From Pseudomonas anguilliseptica (GTDB lineage Bacteria; Pseudomonadota; Gammaproteobacteria; Pseudomonadales; Pseudomonadaceae): a DNA stretch of 64,000 nucleotides. Position numbers and translations under genes: made by a program. Each line of letters starts with the position of its first letter. Positions within the stretch are counted from its first letter, which is position 1. This document shows, piece by piece, positions 30,553 through 38,472 of the stretch. The notes under the pieces are model-generated. The model was not told the DNA's origin and did not search any database. It saw only the letters and a list, made by a program, of their open reading frames with translations. The stretch is from positions 3,534,001 to 3,598,000 of the forward strand of contig NZ_FNSC01000001.1 in NCBI RefSeq assembly GCF_900105355.1, given 5' to 3'.

Positions 30553-31023
30553 TTAGAAATAGCTGGCACAGCACTTCTTGAACTTCAGTCCGCTGGCGCA
30601 GGGGCAAGCGTCGTTGCGACCAAGTTTCAGCTCAACGGTCGGGTCAATGAAATACCAGTTGCCGTTATTGCGTACGAAGGCCGAGCGTTCGCGGTGGCTG
30701 TGTGCACCGCTCTCATCACGCCAGTGGGCAGTAAAAGTGACGTAGGCGTGCTGCGGTTCGCCATCGATCAGCTGCGTTTCATCAACCTCAAGTCCCAGCC
30801 AGGTACTGCCCAGGCTCCACGCGCGAATAGCCTCGTGGTCGAGGCCTGCTTGCTGGGCTGGTAATGTGCTGTGCAGCAGATAGTCGATAAGCCCCAGGGC
30901 ATAGGCGCTGTAACGCGAACGCATCAAGGCTTCGGCACTAAGCGCCGGAGTACCTGCGTGGTAAAGGCCGCAGCAGGCTGCCAGCAGTTGGCCGCTGCCG
31001 CATGGGCAGGTTGTGCTGCTCAT
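30553..31023 (-). CDS. YchJ-family SEC-C protein
   Basis: 156 residues with SEC-C zinc motifs at both ends, [15 protein letters not shown] at the N-terminus and [17 protein letters not shown] at the C-terminus, around an NTF2-like YchJ middle domain ([15 protein letters not shown] and [13 protein letters not shown]). The C-terminal motif has Ala-Ser where Gly-Ser is usual, but all cysteines are kept. Function unknown. It follows the methyltransferase-like gene by 4 bp on the same strand. Confidence 0.88.
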   Translation of the reverse strand: MSSTTCPCGSGQLLAACCGLYHAGTPALSAEALMRSRYSAYALGLIDYLLHSTLPAQQAGLDHEAIRAWSLGSTWLGLEVDETQLIDGEPQHAYVTFTAHWRDESGAHSHRERSAFVRNNGNWYFIDPTVELKLGRNDACPCASGLKFKKCCASYF

Positions 31024-31027
31024 GGGC

Positions 31028-31525
31028 TTACCACCAGTACTTGCCGAAATTTTCCGGGTTGGCCCAGAACTTGGCGTTCAGCCAGTCGGGTACTTGTTTG
31101 TAGTCGAGCAGGTCATAGGTGAACAGGTTAAGTGTCTGTTCATCGCGCTGGAAACACTCACTGGCCTGCAGGGCCAGGGCAAAGAAGTCGGTCTCCTGCC
31201 AGTCACAGGCGTGCAAATCGACCAGTACAGCCATGCGGCTGGCATTCAGGTTGCGAATACCACCGAGCAGCTCTAGCCCGGTGCGTTTCGGCAAGTGCTC
31301 AAGGCAGTCGACAATCAGCGCCAGATCGAAACGTTGGGCGGCCACTTCATTAGATAGGGCGCCTGCATCCGCGTGCACCAAATGGCAACTTGGATGGGCC
31401 TGGATAAATGCGTCAATCGCAGGTAGTTTTCGGCTACCGACTACCAACAGGCGTTCTGGCGTGTAGCGTGCCAACAGGGCAGCAAGGGCTTGCTGGGGTG
31501 TTCGGGTGGACGGGGTTGCAGGCAT
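31028..31525 (-). CDS. Class I methyltransferase-like protein (possibly DUF6231)
   Basis: 165 residues. The Rossmann-like order is visible: [11 protein letters not shown] (strand 1 and a degenerate glycine loop), [12 protein letters not shown] (acidic residue after strand 2), [28 protein letters not shown] (strand 4 region), then AVLVDLHAC. The SAM-binding GxGxG is not conserved, so activity is doubtful. The C-terminus is aromatic ([18 protein letters not shown]). Probably the first gene of a two-gene operon with ychJ; GAGGAG precedes the ATG. Confidence 0.6.
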   Translation of the reverse strand: MPATPSTRTPQQALAALLARYTPERLLVVGSRKLPAIDAFIQAHPSCHLVHADAGALSNEVAAQRFDLALIVDCLEHLPKRTGLELLGGIRNLNASRMAVLVDLHACDWQETDFFALALQASECFQRDEQTLNLFTYDLLDYKQVPDWLNAKFWANPENFGKYWW

Positions 31526-31557
31526 AACGGCTCCTCGCTCAAGTGCGCAAAGACTAA

Positions 31558-32749
31558 GGATGGTCTGAAGTAGCCATGTATTTCTGGCTGACTTCAGCCC
31601 CCGCCGATTTTGAAAGCGGCAAATCGATCAAAAACGATCAGATTACCCATTCATTTCTGTGTTTTTAGCCGCCGCGAGTAGCTCGCGGCAGCCATTTCCC
31701 GCATTACAGGCGCACCTCTCCTGCATTGGTCAGTAAATGTCGGCGTGCCATCCACAGGTTCGACAGCGCGAACAGCGTCACCAGTTGCGCCGTGTTCTTG
31801 GCCAAGCCACGGAAGCGTGTCTTTACATAACTGAACTGACGCTTGATCACCCGGAACGGGTGCTCAACCTTGGCGCGCACCTGGGCCTTGGCCTTCTCGA
31901 TCTTGCGTTTGGCTTTGTACAGCGGGCTGCTCTTACCCAGCTTCTTATAGGTGCTGCGGCGGGCAGCAACCTGCCAGATCACCTCGCGCCCATCATGTTC
32001 GGGGCGCTTTTCGACACCGGTATAACCCGCATCGGCGCACACCACGTTTTCCTCGCCGTGCAGCAACTTGTCGACCTGAGTGACATCCGCCACGTTGGCC
32101 GCCGTGCCTACCACGCTGTGTACCAGCCCCGACTCGTCATCCACGCCAATGTGCGCCTTCATGCCGAAGTAGTATTGGTTGCCCTTCTTGGCCTGGTGCA
32201 TCTCTGGGTCGCGTTTGCCGTCCTTGTTCTTGGTCGAACTCGGCGCATTGATCAGCGTGGCATCGACGATGGTGCCTTGGCGCAACGACAGGCCACGGTC
32301 GCCAAGATAGCCATTGATGACGGCCAGGATGCCGGCAGCCAACTCATGTTTCTCCAGCAGACGACGGAAGTTGAGGATGGTGGTTTCGTCGGGGATACGT
32401 TCCAGACTCAGCCCGGCGAACTGCCGCAGGATAGTGGTCTCGTACAGCGCTTCTTCCATCGCCGGGTCGCTGTAGCCGAACCAGTTCTGCATCAGGTGCA
32501 CACGTAGCATCGCCATCAGCGGATAGGCCGGCCGACCGCCTTCACCCTTGGGGTAATACGGTTCGATCAGTGCGATCAAACCCTTCCACGGCACCACCCG
32601 ATCCATCTCGATCAGGAACAACTCTTTGCGGGTCTGCTTGCGTTTGCCGGCGTACTCGGCATCGGCGAAGGTCATTTGCTTCATCGGAAAACTCGGCGGG
32701 TGGCGTCCGGGCATTTTGCCAAAATCAGGAAGTCTTATTCAGGATTTCC
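31558..32749 (-). mobile_element. IS5-family insertion sequence, copy 1 (1192 bp)
   Basis: Flanked by a 4-bp target duplication CTAA (31554-31557 and 32750-32753), matching the YTAR target of the IS5 group. Imperfect ends: GGATGGTCTGAA on the left and GGAAATCCTGAA read inward from the right. It carries one full transposase. The same 1192-bp length is found for the other two copies in this window. Confidence 0.92.
31704..32684 (-). CDS. IS5-family transposase (copy 1)
   Basis: 326-residue DDE transposase. N-terminal DUF772-type domain (LMAMLRVHLMQNWFGYSDPAMEEALYE, split around residue 65). Catalytic region: Asp in IVDATLINAPSS, Asp in CADAGYTGVEKRPEH, and Glu in VRAKVEHPFRVIKRQ. The start is set at MKQMTF because the longer start present here (32714) is destroyed in copy 3. 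The frame is intact. Confidence 0.93.
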   Translation of the reverse strand: MKQMTFADAEYAGKRKQTRKELFLIEMDRVVPWKGLIALIEPYYPKGEGGRPAYPLMAMLRVHLMQNWFGYSDPAMEEALYETTILRQFAGLSLERIPDETTILNFRRLLEKHELAAGILAVINGYLGDRGLSLRQGTIVDATLINAPSSTKNKDGKRDPEMHQAKKGNQYYFGMKAHIGVDDESGLVHSVVGTAANVADVTQVDKLLHGEENVVCADAGYTGVEKRPEHDGREVIWQVAARRSTYKKLGKSSPLYKAKRKIEKAKAQVRAKVEHPFRVIKRQFSYVKTRFRGLAKNTAQLVTLFALSNLWMARRHLLTNAGEVRL

Positions 32750-32885
32750 CTAACGTGCTGCAGCAGTGCGGCCTAGTGCGGATCGTGCTAGTAATGTGTT
32801 TGCATATTCTCTGGCATATTTTGTTACTGGCGTCTTTACTTCGTCAGTATCGGTTTTTGCCGATTTACCAATAGGAGACGTATAT

Positions 32886-33512
32886 ATGAGCATCACCAGG
32901 AAAGCATTACCCCTGATTGTCGCGAGTACCTTTTTGACCGGTTGTGCCGGGCTGCAGAAAACGGATTGGCCAACCTGTGCCGCGATCGGCGGTGTGGGCG
33001 GTGCTGCTCTGGGCGCTATTGAAAGCTCTACCTGGGCTGGCGGTGGTGCAGTCGTTGGCGCGGGCATGGCCGCTGCGTATTGCTGGGTGCATGGTGCCAG
33101 TGATGAGCAGGTTGTTATGGTTGAAGAAGTGGTTGAAGAAGTAGTCGTTGCCGAACCAGCCGAAGCTGTACGTGTAGAGCTGGACGTCAAGTTCGACTTC
33201 GACAAGGCTCAGGTCAAACCAGAAAGCTACGGTGACATCAAAAACCTGGCTGACTTCCTGACTCAATATCCACAAACCACCACTGTGGTTGAAGGTCATA
33301 CCGACTCCGTCGGTAGCGATGCTTACAACCAGACCCTGTCCGAGCGTCGTGCCAATGCGGTGCGTGATGTACTGGTTAATCAGTACGGCGTAGGTAGCGA
33401 TCGTGTTAACGCTGTGGGCTATGGCGAAACTCGCCCAGTTGCGGACAACGCCAGCGCTGATGGCCGTGCTGTCAACCGTCGCGTAGAAGCAGAAGTAGAA
33501 GCTCGTCCTTGA
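32886..33512 (+). CDS. OmpA-family lipoprotein with glycine zipper (tandem copy 1)
   Basis: 208 residues. Lipoprotein signal with lipobox LTGC (Cys20). A Gly/Ala-rich zipper follows (IGGVGGAALGAIESSTWAGG, about 34-60), then an acidic linker, then an OmpA C-terminal peptidoglycan-binding domain (about 98-205; VKFDFDKAQVKPES, VEGHTDSVGSDAYN, LSERRANAVRDVL, NRRVEAEVEA). It starts after AGGAGA at 32873-32878. A paralogue follows 126 bp downstream. Copy 1 of the IS5 element ends 132 bp upstream. Confidence 0.9.
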   Translation: MSITRKALPLIVASTFLTGCAGLQKTDWPTCAAIGGVGGAALGAIESSTWAGGGAVVGAGMAAAYCWVHGASDEQVVMVEEVVEEVVVAEPAEAVRVELDVKFDFDKAQVKPESYGDIKNLADFLTQYPQTTTVVEGHTDSVGSDAYNQTLSERRANAVRDVLVNQYGVGSDRVNAVGYGETRPVADNASADGRAVNRRVEAEVEARP

Positions 33513-33540
33513 TTGTCTGACTCCAGGCTTTCTGAAGAAA

Positions 33541-33570
33541 ACAAGCCAGACCCTCCGGGGTCTGGCTTGT
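33541..33570 (+). terminator. Hairpin between the tandem OmpA genes
   Basis: Perfect 13-bp stem (33541-33553 with 33558-33570) capped by a TCCG tetraloop. No T-run follows, so it may attenuate rather than stop transcription into the second gene. Confidence 0.5.
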
Positions 33571-33638
33571 GCAGCTTGAAGGGTAGGTCTTTACTCCTTA
33601 GTTACCGGCAGTAGCCGGCATTACAGGAGATTTCTACC

Positions 33639-34376
33639 ATGAGAGTTAGATCCATGATGGGGGTGGCCCTCATTCTCTTGGTCAGCAGTGTTCTTTCAGG
33701 TTGTGTCACAACTTCCAGTACGGGAGAAACGCCGCTCAACCAAGGGAACTGGCCCCTGTGCAGTGCAATTGGCGGTCTGACCGGTGCAGGTCTGGGCGCA
33801 ATCGAAAGTTCTACGTGGGCAGCAGGTGGTGCCGTGGCCGGTGCGGTCATTGGTACGCTGATTTGTTACGCCCAGGATGGCGATGAAGACGACGACGGTG
33901 TGTTTGATCGCCGCGATCGTTGCCCAGGTACTCCTCCTAATACGCCGGTGCATCACAACGGCTGTCCGATCAAGGAATATGCCAGTACGCCTGCTGAAGC
34001 AGAGCCTGAGCCCATCGAAATGGTGGAATCGGTTCGGGTAGAACTGGATGTGAAGTTCGATTTCAACAAATCCGACGTCAAAGAAGACAGTCAGGCCGAC
34101 ATCAAGAGCCTCGCTGACTTTATGAAGCAGTACCCGCAAACCACTACGACCGTTGAAGGACATACTGACGCCGTAGGCAGTGATGCCTATAACCAAGGGC
34201 TGTCTGAGCGGCGTGCCAATGCGGTGCGTGATGTGCTGGTCAATCAGCATGGCATCGACAGTGGCAGGGTTTCCTCTGTTGGATACGGTGAGTCGCGGCC
34301 GGTTGCTGATAATGACAGCGAGTCCGGACGGGCAATCAACCGCCGTGTTGAAGCGGAGGTCGAAGCACAGCCATAG
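33639..34376 (+). CDS. OmpA-family lipoprotein with Ca-binding-like linker (tandem copy 2)
   Basis: 245 residues and clearly paralogous to the gene before it: WPLCSAIGGLTGAGLGAIESS against WPTCAAIGGVGGAALGAIESS, and near-identical OmpA domains. Lipobox LSGC. It differs by an inserted acidic segment DGDEDDDGVFDRRDRCPGTP (about 80-100), a thrombospondin type-3-like calcium motif common in OmpA proteins. AGGAGA upstream supports the ATG at 33639. Predicted to link the outer membrane to peptidoglycan. Confidence 0.9.
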   Translation: MRVRSMMGVALILLVSSVLSGCVTTSSTGETPLNQGNWPLCSAIGGLTGAGLGAIESSTWAAGGAVAGAVIGTLICYAQDGDEDDDGVFDRRDRCPGTPPNTPVHHNGCPIKEYASTPAEAEPEPIEMVESVRVELDVKFDFNKSDVKEDSQADIKSLADFMKQYPQTTTTVEGHTDAVGSDAYNQGLSERRANAVRDVLVNQHGIDSGRVSSVGYGESRPVADNDSESGRAINRRVEAEVEAQP

Positions 34377-34387
34377 CTGATGTGATG

Positions 34388-34440
34388 CGCTGGCAGGCCG
34401 TTGCGAACCTAGCTCTTTGGTTCGCAACGGCCTGCCAGCG
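34388..34440. other. Perfect 22-bp inverted repeat with 9-nt loop
   Basis: 34388-34409 pairs without mismatch to 34419-34440, loop TAGCTCTTT. It starts 11 bp after the stop of the second OmpA gene. There is no T-run, so it is not a standard intrinsic terminator. The rest of the gap to 34566 holds only a weaker dyad, 34457-34465 with 34493-34501. Confidence 0.7.
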
Positions 34441-34566
34441 AGAGAGTGGTTTTAACCCAGTAAAAGCTGTGAAGGCATTTGGCCTCCATGGTTTTTACTG
34501 GTCTTCTGGCAGCACACTCCCAAAGCAGATAAGGTGCAGCAAAATAAAAAACTGCCGGGGGCGGAT

Positions 34567-34875
34567 ATGAAGACATTTCTGACGTTGGGTAAGGTGCTGA
34601 CGGCATTGTTCTGGGGCGTTGTACTGGCAAATCTGCTGCAACCCTTTGCACAACCTTTCGCGCTGCTGTTGAACGGCGCCGGGGCTTTTATTCTGCTGAT
34701 CCATGCGCTTGAGCTGTGGTTCTTTGGCAAGCGCATTGCCGCTTGCCCCAAGCCTGTTCAAGAGCGTGTACAGGTCATGCTATTTGGTGTTTTTCAGTTG
34801 CTTGGGTTGCCAGCCGAGCAAGCGGCTGTAGCCGAGCCTGAGCAAATGCTGCAGATGGAGGCCGAAAATGCGTAA
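34567..34875 (+). CDS. DUF1145 (YhhL-like) small membrane protein
   Basis: 102 residues with two to three hydrophobic helices (FLTLGKVLTALFWGVVLANL, FALLLNGAGAFILLIHALELW) and a charged C-terminal tail. The pattern GKxLTxxFWxVVLxNLxxPFxQPF is that of DUF1145, function unknown. A run of G upstream (GCCGGGGGCGG) may serve as ribosome-binding site. The collagen-like gene starts inside its last codons (8-bp overlap), so the two are coupled. Confidence 0.8.
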   Translation: MKTFLTLGKVLTALFWGVVLANLLQPFAQPFALLLNGAGAFILLIHALELWFFGKRIAACPKPVQERVQVMLFGVFQLLGLPAEQAAVAEPEQMLQMEAENA

Positions 34876-35619
34876 GCTGCTCGTCCTCGCTGCGTTATTC
34901 AGTCCACTGGCATTGGCTCAGGCGGTGATTGAAGTCGACTCCCATGCGGTTATGCGCCTACCAAGCAATACCAGCGTATTACTGCTGGATCGTCTGGAAA
35001 TTGCCGATCATGGCACCTTGTTGATCCCCCCCCGGTCTGACCGAAATTCGTGTGGCGCAGCTAACTCTGGGGCGCGATGCGCGACTGGCGATTGCTCCCA
35101 GTGATCAGGTATTGCGCCTCGAAGTGGACGCTGCCGAGATTGCCAGTGGTGCTCAGATCAGTGCGCGCGGAGCCCAGGGCAGTGCTGAGAAGCCGGCGTT
35201 GCCTGAGCCTGCGTTTGCAGTCTGTGACCCTGGAAAGCCTGGTGCTGGATGCCCGCGGTGGTACAGGTGCGCCTGGCTATGCCGGTCTAGCTGGTGCCGA
35301 TGGCAAACCAGGTGGTTGCACTTGGGGTGAAGCCAGTCGCGGCCATGATGGTTTGAACGGGGGTGATGGCCAGCCGGGTGCTGCCGGTGCGCAGGTGCGC
35401 CTGGAAGTCCCGCAGGGCTTTCCGGTTGAGCAGTTGAAGGTGCGTCTGGATGGCGGCAACGGCGGTCAGCCGGGCGCGCCTGGTGCGGGCGGTCAAGGTG
35501 GCGTGAGCAAGGGTTGCTGGTTGTACAGCACCGCTGGTGCTCGCGATGGCAAGCCAGGGCAGCCAGGACGTGGCGGTGAGCCAGGTCCGGCAGGTGCCTT
35601 GAATATCGTGCAGTTCTGA
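34868..35619 (+). pseudogene. Collagen-like exported protein, disrupted by two +1 frameshifts
   Basis: Read with two single-base corrections this is one 249-residue protein: a signal peptide (cleavage after ...LALA), a beta-rich N-terminal region, then Gly-rich collagen-like runs (GGTGAPGYAGLAGADGKPGG and GKPGQPGRGGEPGPAG). The first shift is at a C8 tract (35026-35033; seven C restores the frame), the second near 35208 (one extra C in GAGCCTG). The total of 752 nt equals 250 codons plus exactly two bases. It is either a real decayed gene or sequencing error at the tract. Confidence 0.75.
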
Positions 35620-35634
35620 GCCGCTTTGAATGCT

Positions 35635-35659
35635 AGCCGCTGCCCCAAGAGCAGCGGCT
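35635..35659. terminator. Hairpin between convergent collagen-like and copD-like genes
   Basis: Perfect 9-bp stem (35635-35643 with 35651-35659). A TTTT follows about 11 nt later on the plus strand. It separates two convergent genes. Confidence 0.5.
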
Positions 35660-35671
35660 GCTTGAGCGCTT

Positions 35672-36136
35672 TTAGAACAAGGGACGGATACCGGCGATTG
35701 CCACCACCAGCAATCCCAGCAGCAGGTTGATGCCAGCCAGTCGGCGAATACGCCCAAGCACGGCGCCGCCATTCGGCCAATCCTCTGCCGCCACAGCGCG
35801 GCGCAGTTCAGGTAGTTGCAAGGCCTGAATCCGTAGAAACAGCGCCAGCATGGCGATATACAGCCCCATCATGATGTGCACGTAGCGCGGCGCCGTATCG
35901 AAGCCGCTGAAGCGCAGGTGCAACATGCCTACGCCGGTGACCGGCAGCACAATCACCGCCGCCCATACCCAGTAGAAAAACCGCGGAAAGACTTCCAGCC
36001 AGAGTTTTAGACGAGCTGGGGCTTCCAGTACCGCGACGGCTGCCGGGCGCAGGATCATCCATGCGAAGAACATACCGCCCACCCAGACTAGGGCGGCGAG
36101 TAGGTGCAGGCTGTAGACGAAGGCGTAAGGGGTCAT
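35672..36136 (-). CDS. CopD-family membrane protein
   Basis: 154 residues with four membrane helices. The first carries HLLAALVWVGGMFFAWMILRP, the CopD-family N-terminal pattern with a conserved His; another His lies in RYVHIMMGLY. CopD relatives mediate copper uptake or act as small haem/copper membrane proteins. No copper genes adjoin it, so a copper role is only a family inference. GGAG precedes the ATG. It is divergent from dinG. Confidence 0.8.
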   Translation of the reverse strand: MTPYAFVYSLHLLAALVWVGGMFFAWMILRPAAVAVLEAPARLKLWLEVFPRFFYWVWAAVIVLPVTGVGMLHLRFSGFDTAPRYVHIMMGLYIAMLALFLRIQALQLPELRRAVAAEDWPNGGAVLGRIRRLAGINLLLGLLVVAIAGIRPLF

Positions 36137-36169
36137 GCAGGCACTCCTGTTGGTTAAGAGTCTATTTCC

Positions 36170-36223
36170 GATCTGCGCGCGTCGGCCCTGCGGTGCTAGA
36201 AAAAGGCTCTAGCTCGCGAGATC
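36170..36223. repeat. Short inverted relative of the repeat at 3346-3600
   Basis: 36170-36195 and 36207-36223 match, in reverse complement, 3575-3600 and 3346-3362 respectively, but the 169-bp palindrome between them is absent here. It occupies the copD-dinG gap. Confidence 0.55.
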
Positions 36224-36291
36224 GTAAACAGGTTCTAAGCGGTTCAGCGCTGGATCGATTAGCGCGCTATGATAGCCGCCGATTGCAAACA

Positions 36292-36307
36292 CTGAAAATT
36301 TATCCAG
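36292..36307 (+). promoter_or_regulatory. Weak LexA-box-like sequence upstream of dinG
   Basis: CTG-N10-CAG with an AT-rich core, matching the LexA consensus at 12 of 16 positions, 20 bp before the dinG ATG. dinG is SOS-regulated in E. coli, but this site is imperfect. Confidence 0.35.
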
Positions 36308-36327
36308 CCTTTTCGCGCCAAGATCCC

Positions 36328-38472
36328 ATGCTCAGTACCGAACTCAAGTCCCAGATCCAGGGCGCCTATTCCCGTTTTCTCGAAGCCAAGTCGCTCAAGC
36401 CGCGTTACGGCCAGCGCCTGATGATTGCTGAAATCGCCAAGGTGCTGGGGGCGATCAAGGCTGACGACGAGGGCCGGCGCCTGGGTGACCCCGCAGTGGT
36501 GGCTGTTGAGGCCGGCACCGGTACGGGCAAAACCGTGGCCTACAGCCTGGCGGCTATTCCCACTGCCAAGGCAGCAGGTAAGCGTCTGGTGATCGCCACG
36601 GCCACCGTGGCCCTGCAAGAGCAGATCGTGCACAAGGATCTGCCAGATCTGATGCGCAACAGCGGGCTGAATTTCAGCTTCGCCCTGGCCAAGGGGCGGG
36701 GTCGTTATCTGTGTCTATCCAAGTTGGATATCCTGCTGCAAGAAGGCCAGGCGCAAAGCGCCACCGCCCAGCTGTTCGAGGAAGAAGGCTTCAAGATTGA
36801 TGTGGATGAGCAGAGCCAGAAGCTGTTCACCACGATGATCGAAAAACTTGCTGGCAATAAATGGGACGGCGACCGCGACAGCTGGCCGGAAGAGTTGGAA
36901 GACACACGCTGGTCGCAACTGACCACCGATCACAGCCAGTGCACCAATCGCCATTGCCCGAACTTTCAGCAATGTGCCTTCTACAAGGCACGCGAGGGCA
37001 TGGGCAAGGTTGATGTGATCGTCACCAACCATGACATGGTCCTGGCCGATCTGGCGCTGGGCGGCGGGGCGGTGCTGCCGGATCCGCGCGACACCCTCTA
37101 CGTGTTCGATGAAGGTCACCACCTGCCGGACAAGGCCATCGGCCATTTCGCTCACTTCACCCGTCTGCGTTCGACTGCCGATTGGCTGACTCAGATCGAC
37201 AAGAACCTGACCAAGCTGTTGGCGCAGAATCCGCTCCCCGGGGATCTCGGCAGGCTGATCGAGCAGGTGCCGGAACTGGCGCGGGAGCTCAAAACCCAGC
37301 AACAATTTATGTTTGCCGCTTGCGAGCAGGTGGCCGATTTCAAACCAGGCGAAGATATGCAGGGCCGCGAGCGGCCGCGCCATCGGTTTATCGGCGGTGT
37401 GGTACCGGAGCATCTAACCGAGCTGGGTCTGGAGCTGAAAAAAGGTTTTTCCAAGCTCAATGATCTGTTCACCGGCGTGACTGAGCAGCTTAAAGAAGCG
37501 ATGGATGGTGAGGGCGCTGTCGGTATTGCCAGTCACCAGGCCGAGGAATGGTACCCGCTGTTCGGCAGCCTGCTGGCGCGGGCCAAGGGCAATTGGGAGC
37601 TGTGGTTGGCCTTTACCGCTGAAGATCCGGAGGAAAGCCCGCCGATGGCACGCTGGCTGACCCTGGCCGACAGCGGTGCGCTGTTCGATATCGAGGTCAA
37701 TGCCAGCCCCATCCTGGCCGCCGAAACCCTGCGGCGTAATCTGTGGAATGTCGCCTATGGCGCCCTGGTGACCTCGGCGACCCTGACGGCGCTGGGTACC
37801 TTTGATCGCTACCGTATGCGCGCGGGTTTGCCGAAAGTGGCGGTTACCACGGTGGTGCCGAGCCCGTTCCATCACGCCGACGCCGGTGTGCTGCGGGTAC
37901 CCAACCTGAATGCTGATCCACGTGATGCGGTGGCCCACACGGCGGCAATCATTCGCGATCTGCCTGATCTGGTTGAGGGCTCCCGGGGCACCCTGGTGCT
38001 GTTTTCCTCGCGCAAGCAGATGCAGGAGGTCTTTGACGGCCTGGAGCGCGACTGGCGCAAGCGGGTGTTTATCCAGGGCAACCTGTCCAAGCAGGAAACC
38101 CTGAACAAGCACAAGGCGCGGGTGGATTCCGGCGAGGAAAGCGTGCTGTTTGGCCTGGCCAGCTTTGCCGAGGGCGTCGACCTGCCGGGTGCCTACTGCG
38201 AGCATGTAGTGATCGCCAAGATACCCTTCGCCGTGCCGGACGATCCGGTGGAAGCGGCCCTGGCCGAGTGGATCGAAGCGCGTGGCGGCAACCCCTTTAT
38301 GGAGATTGCGGTGCCGGATGCGTCGCTGCGTCTGGTGCAGGCCTGCGGCCGGCTGCTGCGTACCGAAGCGGATCGCGGCATTATCACCCTGCTGGACCGG
38401 CGCGTGGTCACCCAGCGCTACGGTAAGTCGATTCTCAATGCCTTGCCGCCGTTTCGTCGGGAAATCAGCTAG
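36328..38472 (+). CDS. dinG: ATP-dependent DNA helicase DinG
   Basis: 5'-3' superfamily 2 helicase of the XPD/FANCJ type that resolves R-loops and forked DNA during damage. 714 residues. Walker A is EAGTGTGKT (near 64), the Fe-S cluster cysteines are in LCLSKLD and in CTNRHCPNFQQC, and the Walker B is DEGHH. Motif V/VI regions are FGLASFAEGVDLPG and QACGRLLRT. The ATG at 36328 matches the family N-terminus. The stop TAG (38470-38472) is part of the target duplication of the IS5 element that follows. Confidence 0.95.
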   Translation: MLSTELKSQIQGAYSRFLEAKSLKPRYGQRLMIAEIAKVLGAIKADDEGRRLGDPAVVAVEAGTGTGKTVAYSLAAIPTAKAAGKRLVIATATVALQEQIVHKDLPDLMRNSGLNFSFALAKGRGRYLCLSKLDILLQEGQAQSATAQLFEEEGFKIDVDEQSQKLFTTMIEKLAGNKWDGDRDSWPEELEDTRWSQLTTDHSQCTNRHCPNFQQCAFYKAREGMGKVDVIVTNHDMVLADLALGGGAVLPDPRDTLYVFDEGHHLPDKAIGHFAHFTRLRSTADWLTQIDKNLTKLLAQNPLPGDLGRLIEQVPELARELKTQQQFMFAACEQVADFKPGEDMQGRERPRHRFIGGVVPEHLTELGLELKKGFSKLNDLFTGVTEQLKEAMDGEGAVGIASHQAEEWYPLFGSLLARAKGNWELWLAFTAEDPEESPPMARWLTLADSGALFDIEVNASPILAAETLRRNLWNVAYGALVTSATLTALGTFDRYRMRAGLPKVAVTTVVPSPFHHADAGVLRVPNLNADPRDAVAHTAAIIRDLPDLVEGSRGTLVLFSSRKQMQEVFDGLERDWRKRVFIQGNLSKQETLNKHKARVDSGEESVLFGLASFAEGVDLPGAYCEHVVIAKIPFAVPDDPVEAALAEWIEARGGNPFMEIAVPDASLRLVQACGRLLRTEADRGIITLLDRRVVTQRYGKSILNALPPFRREIS

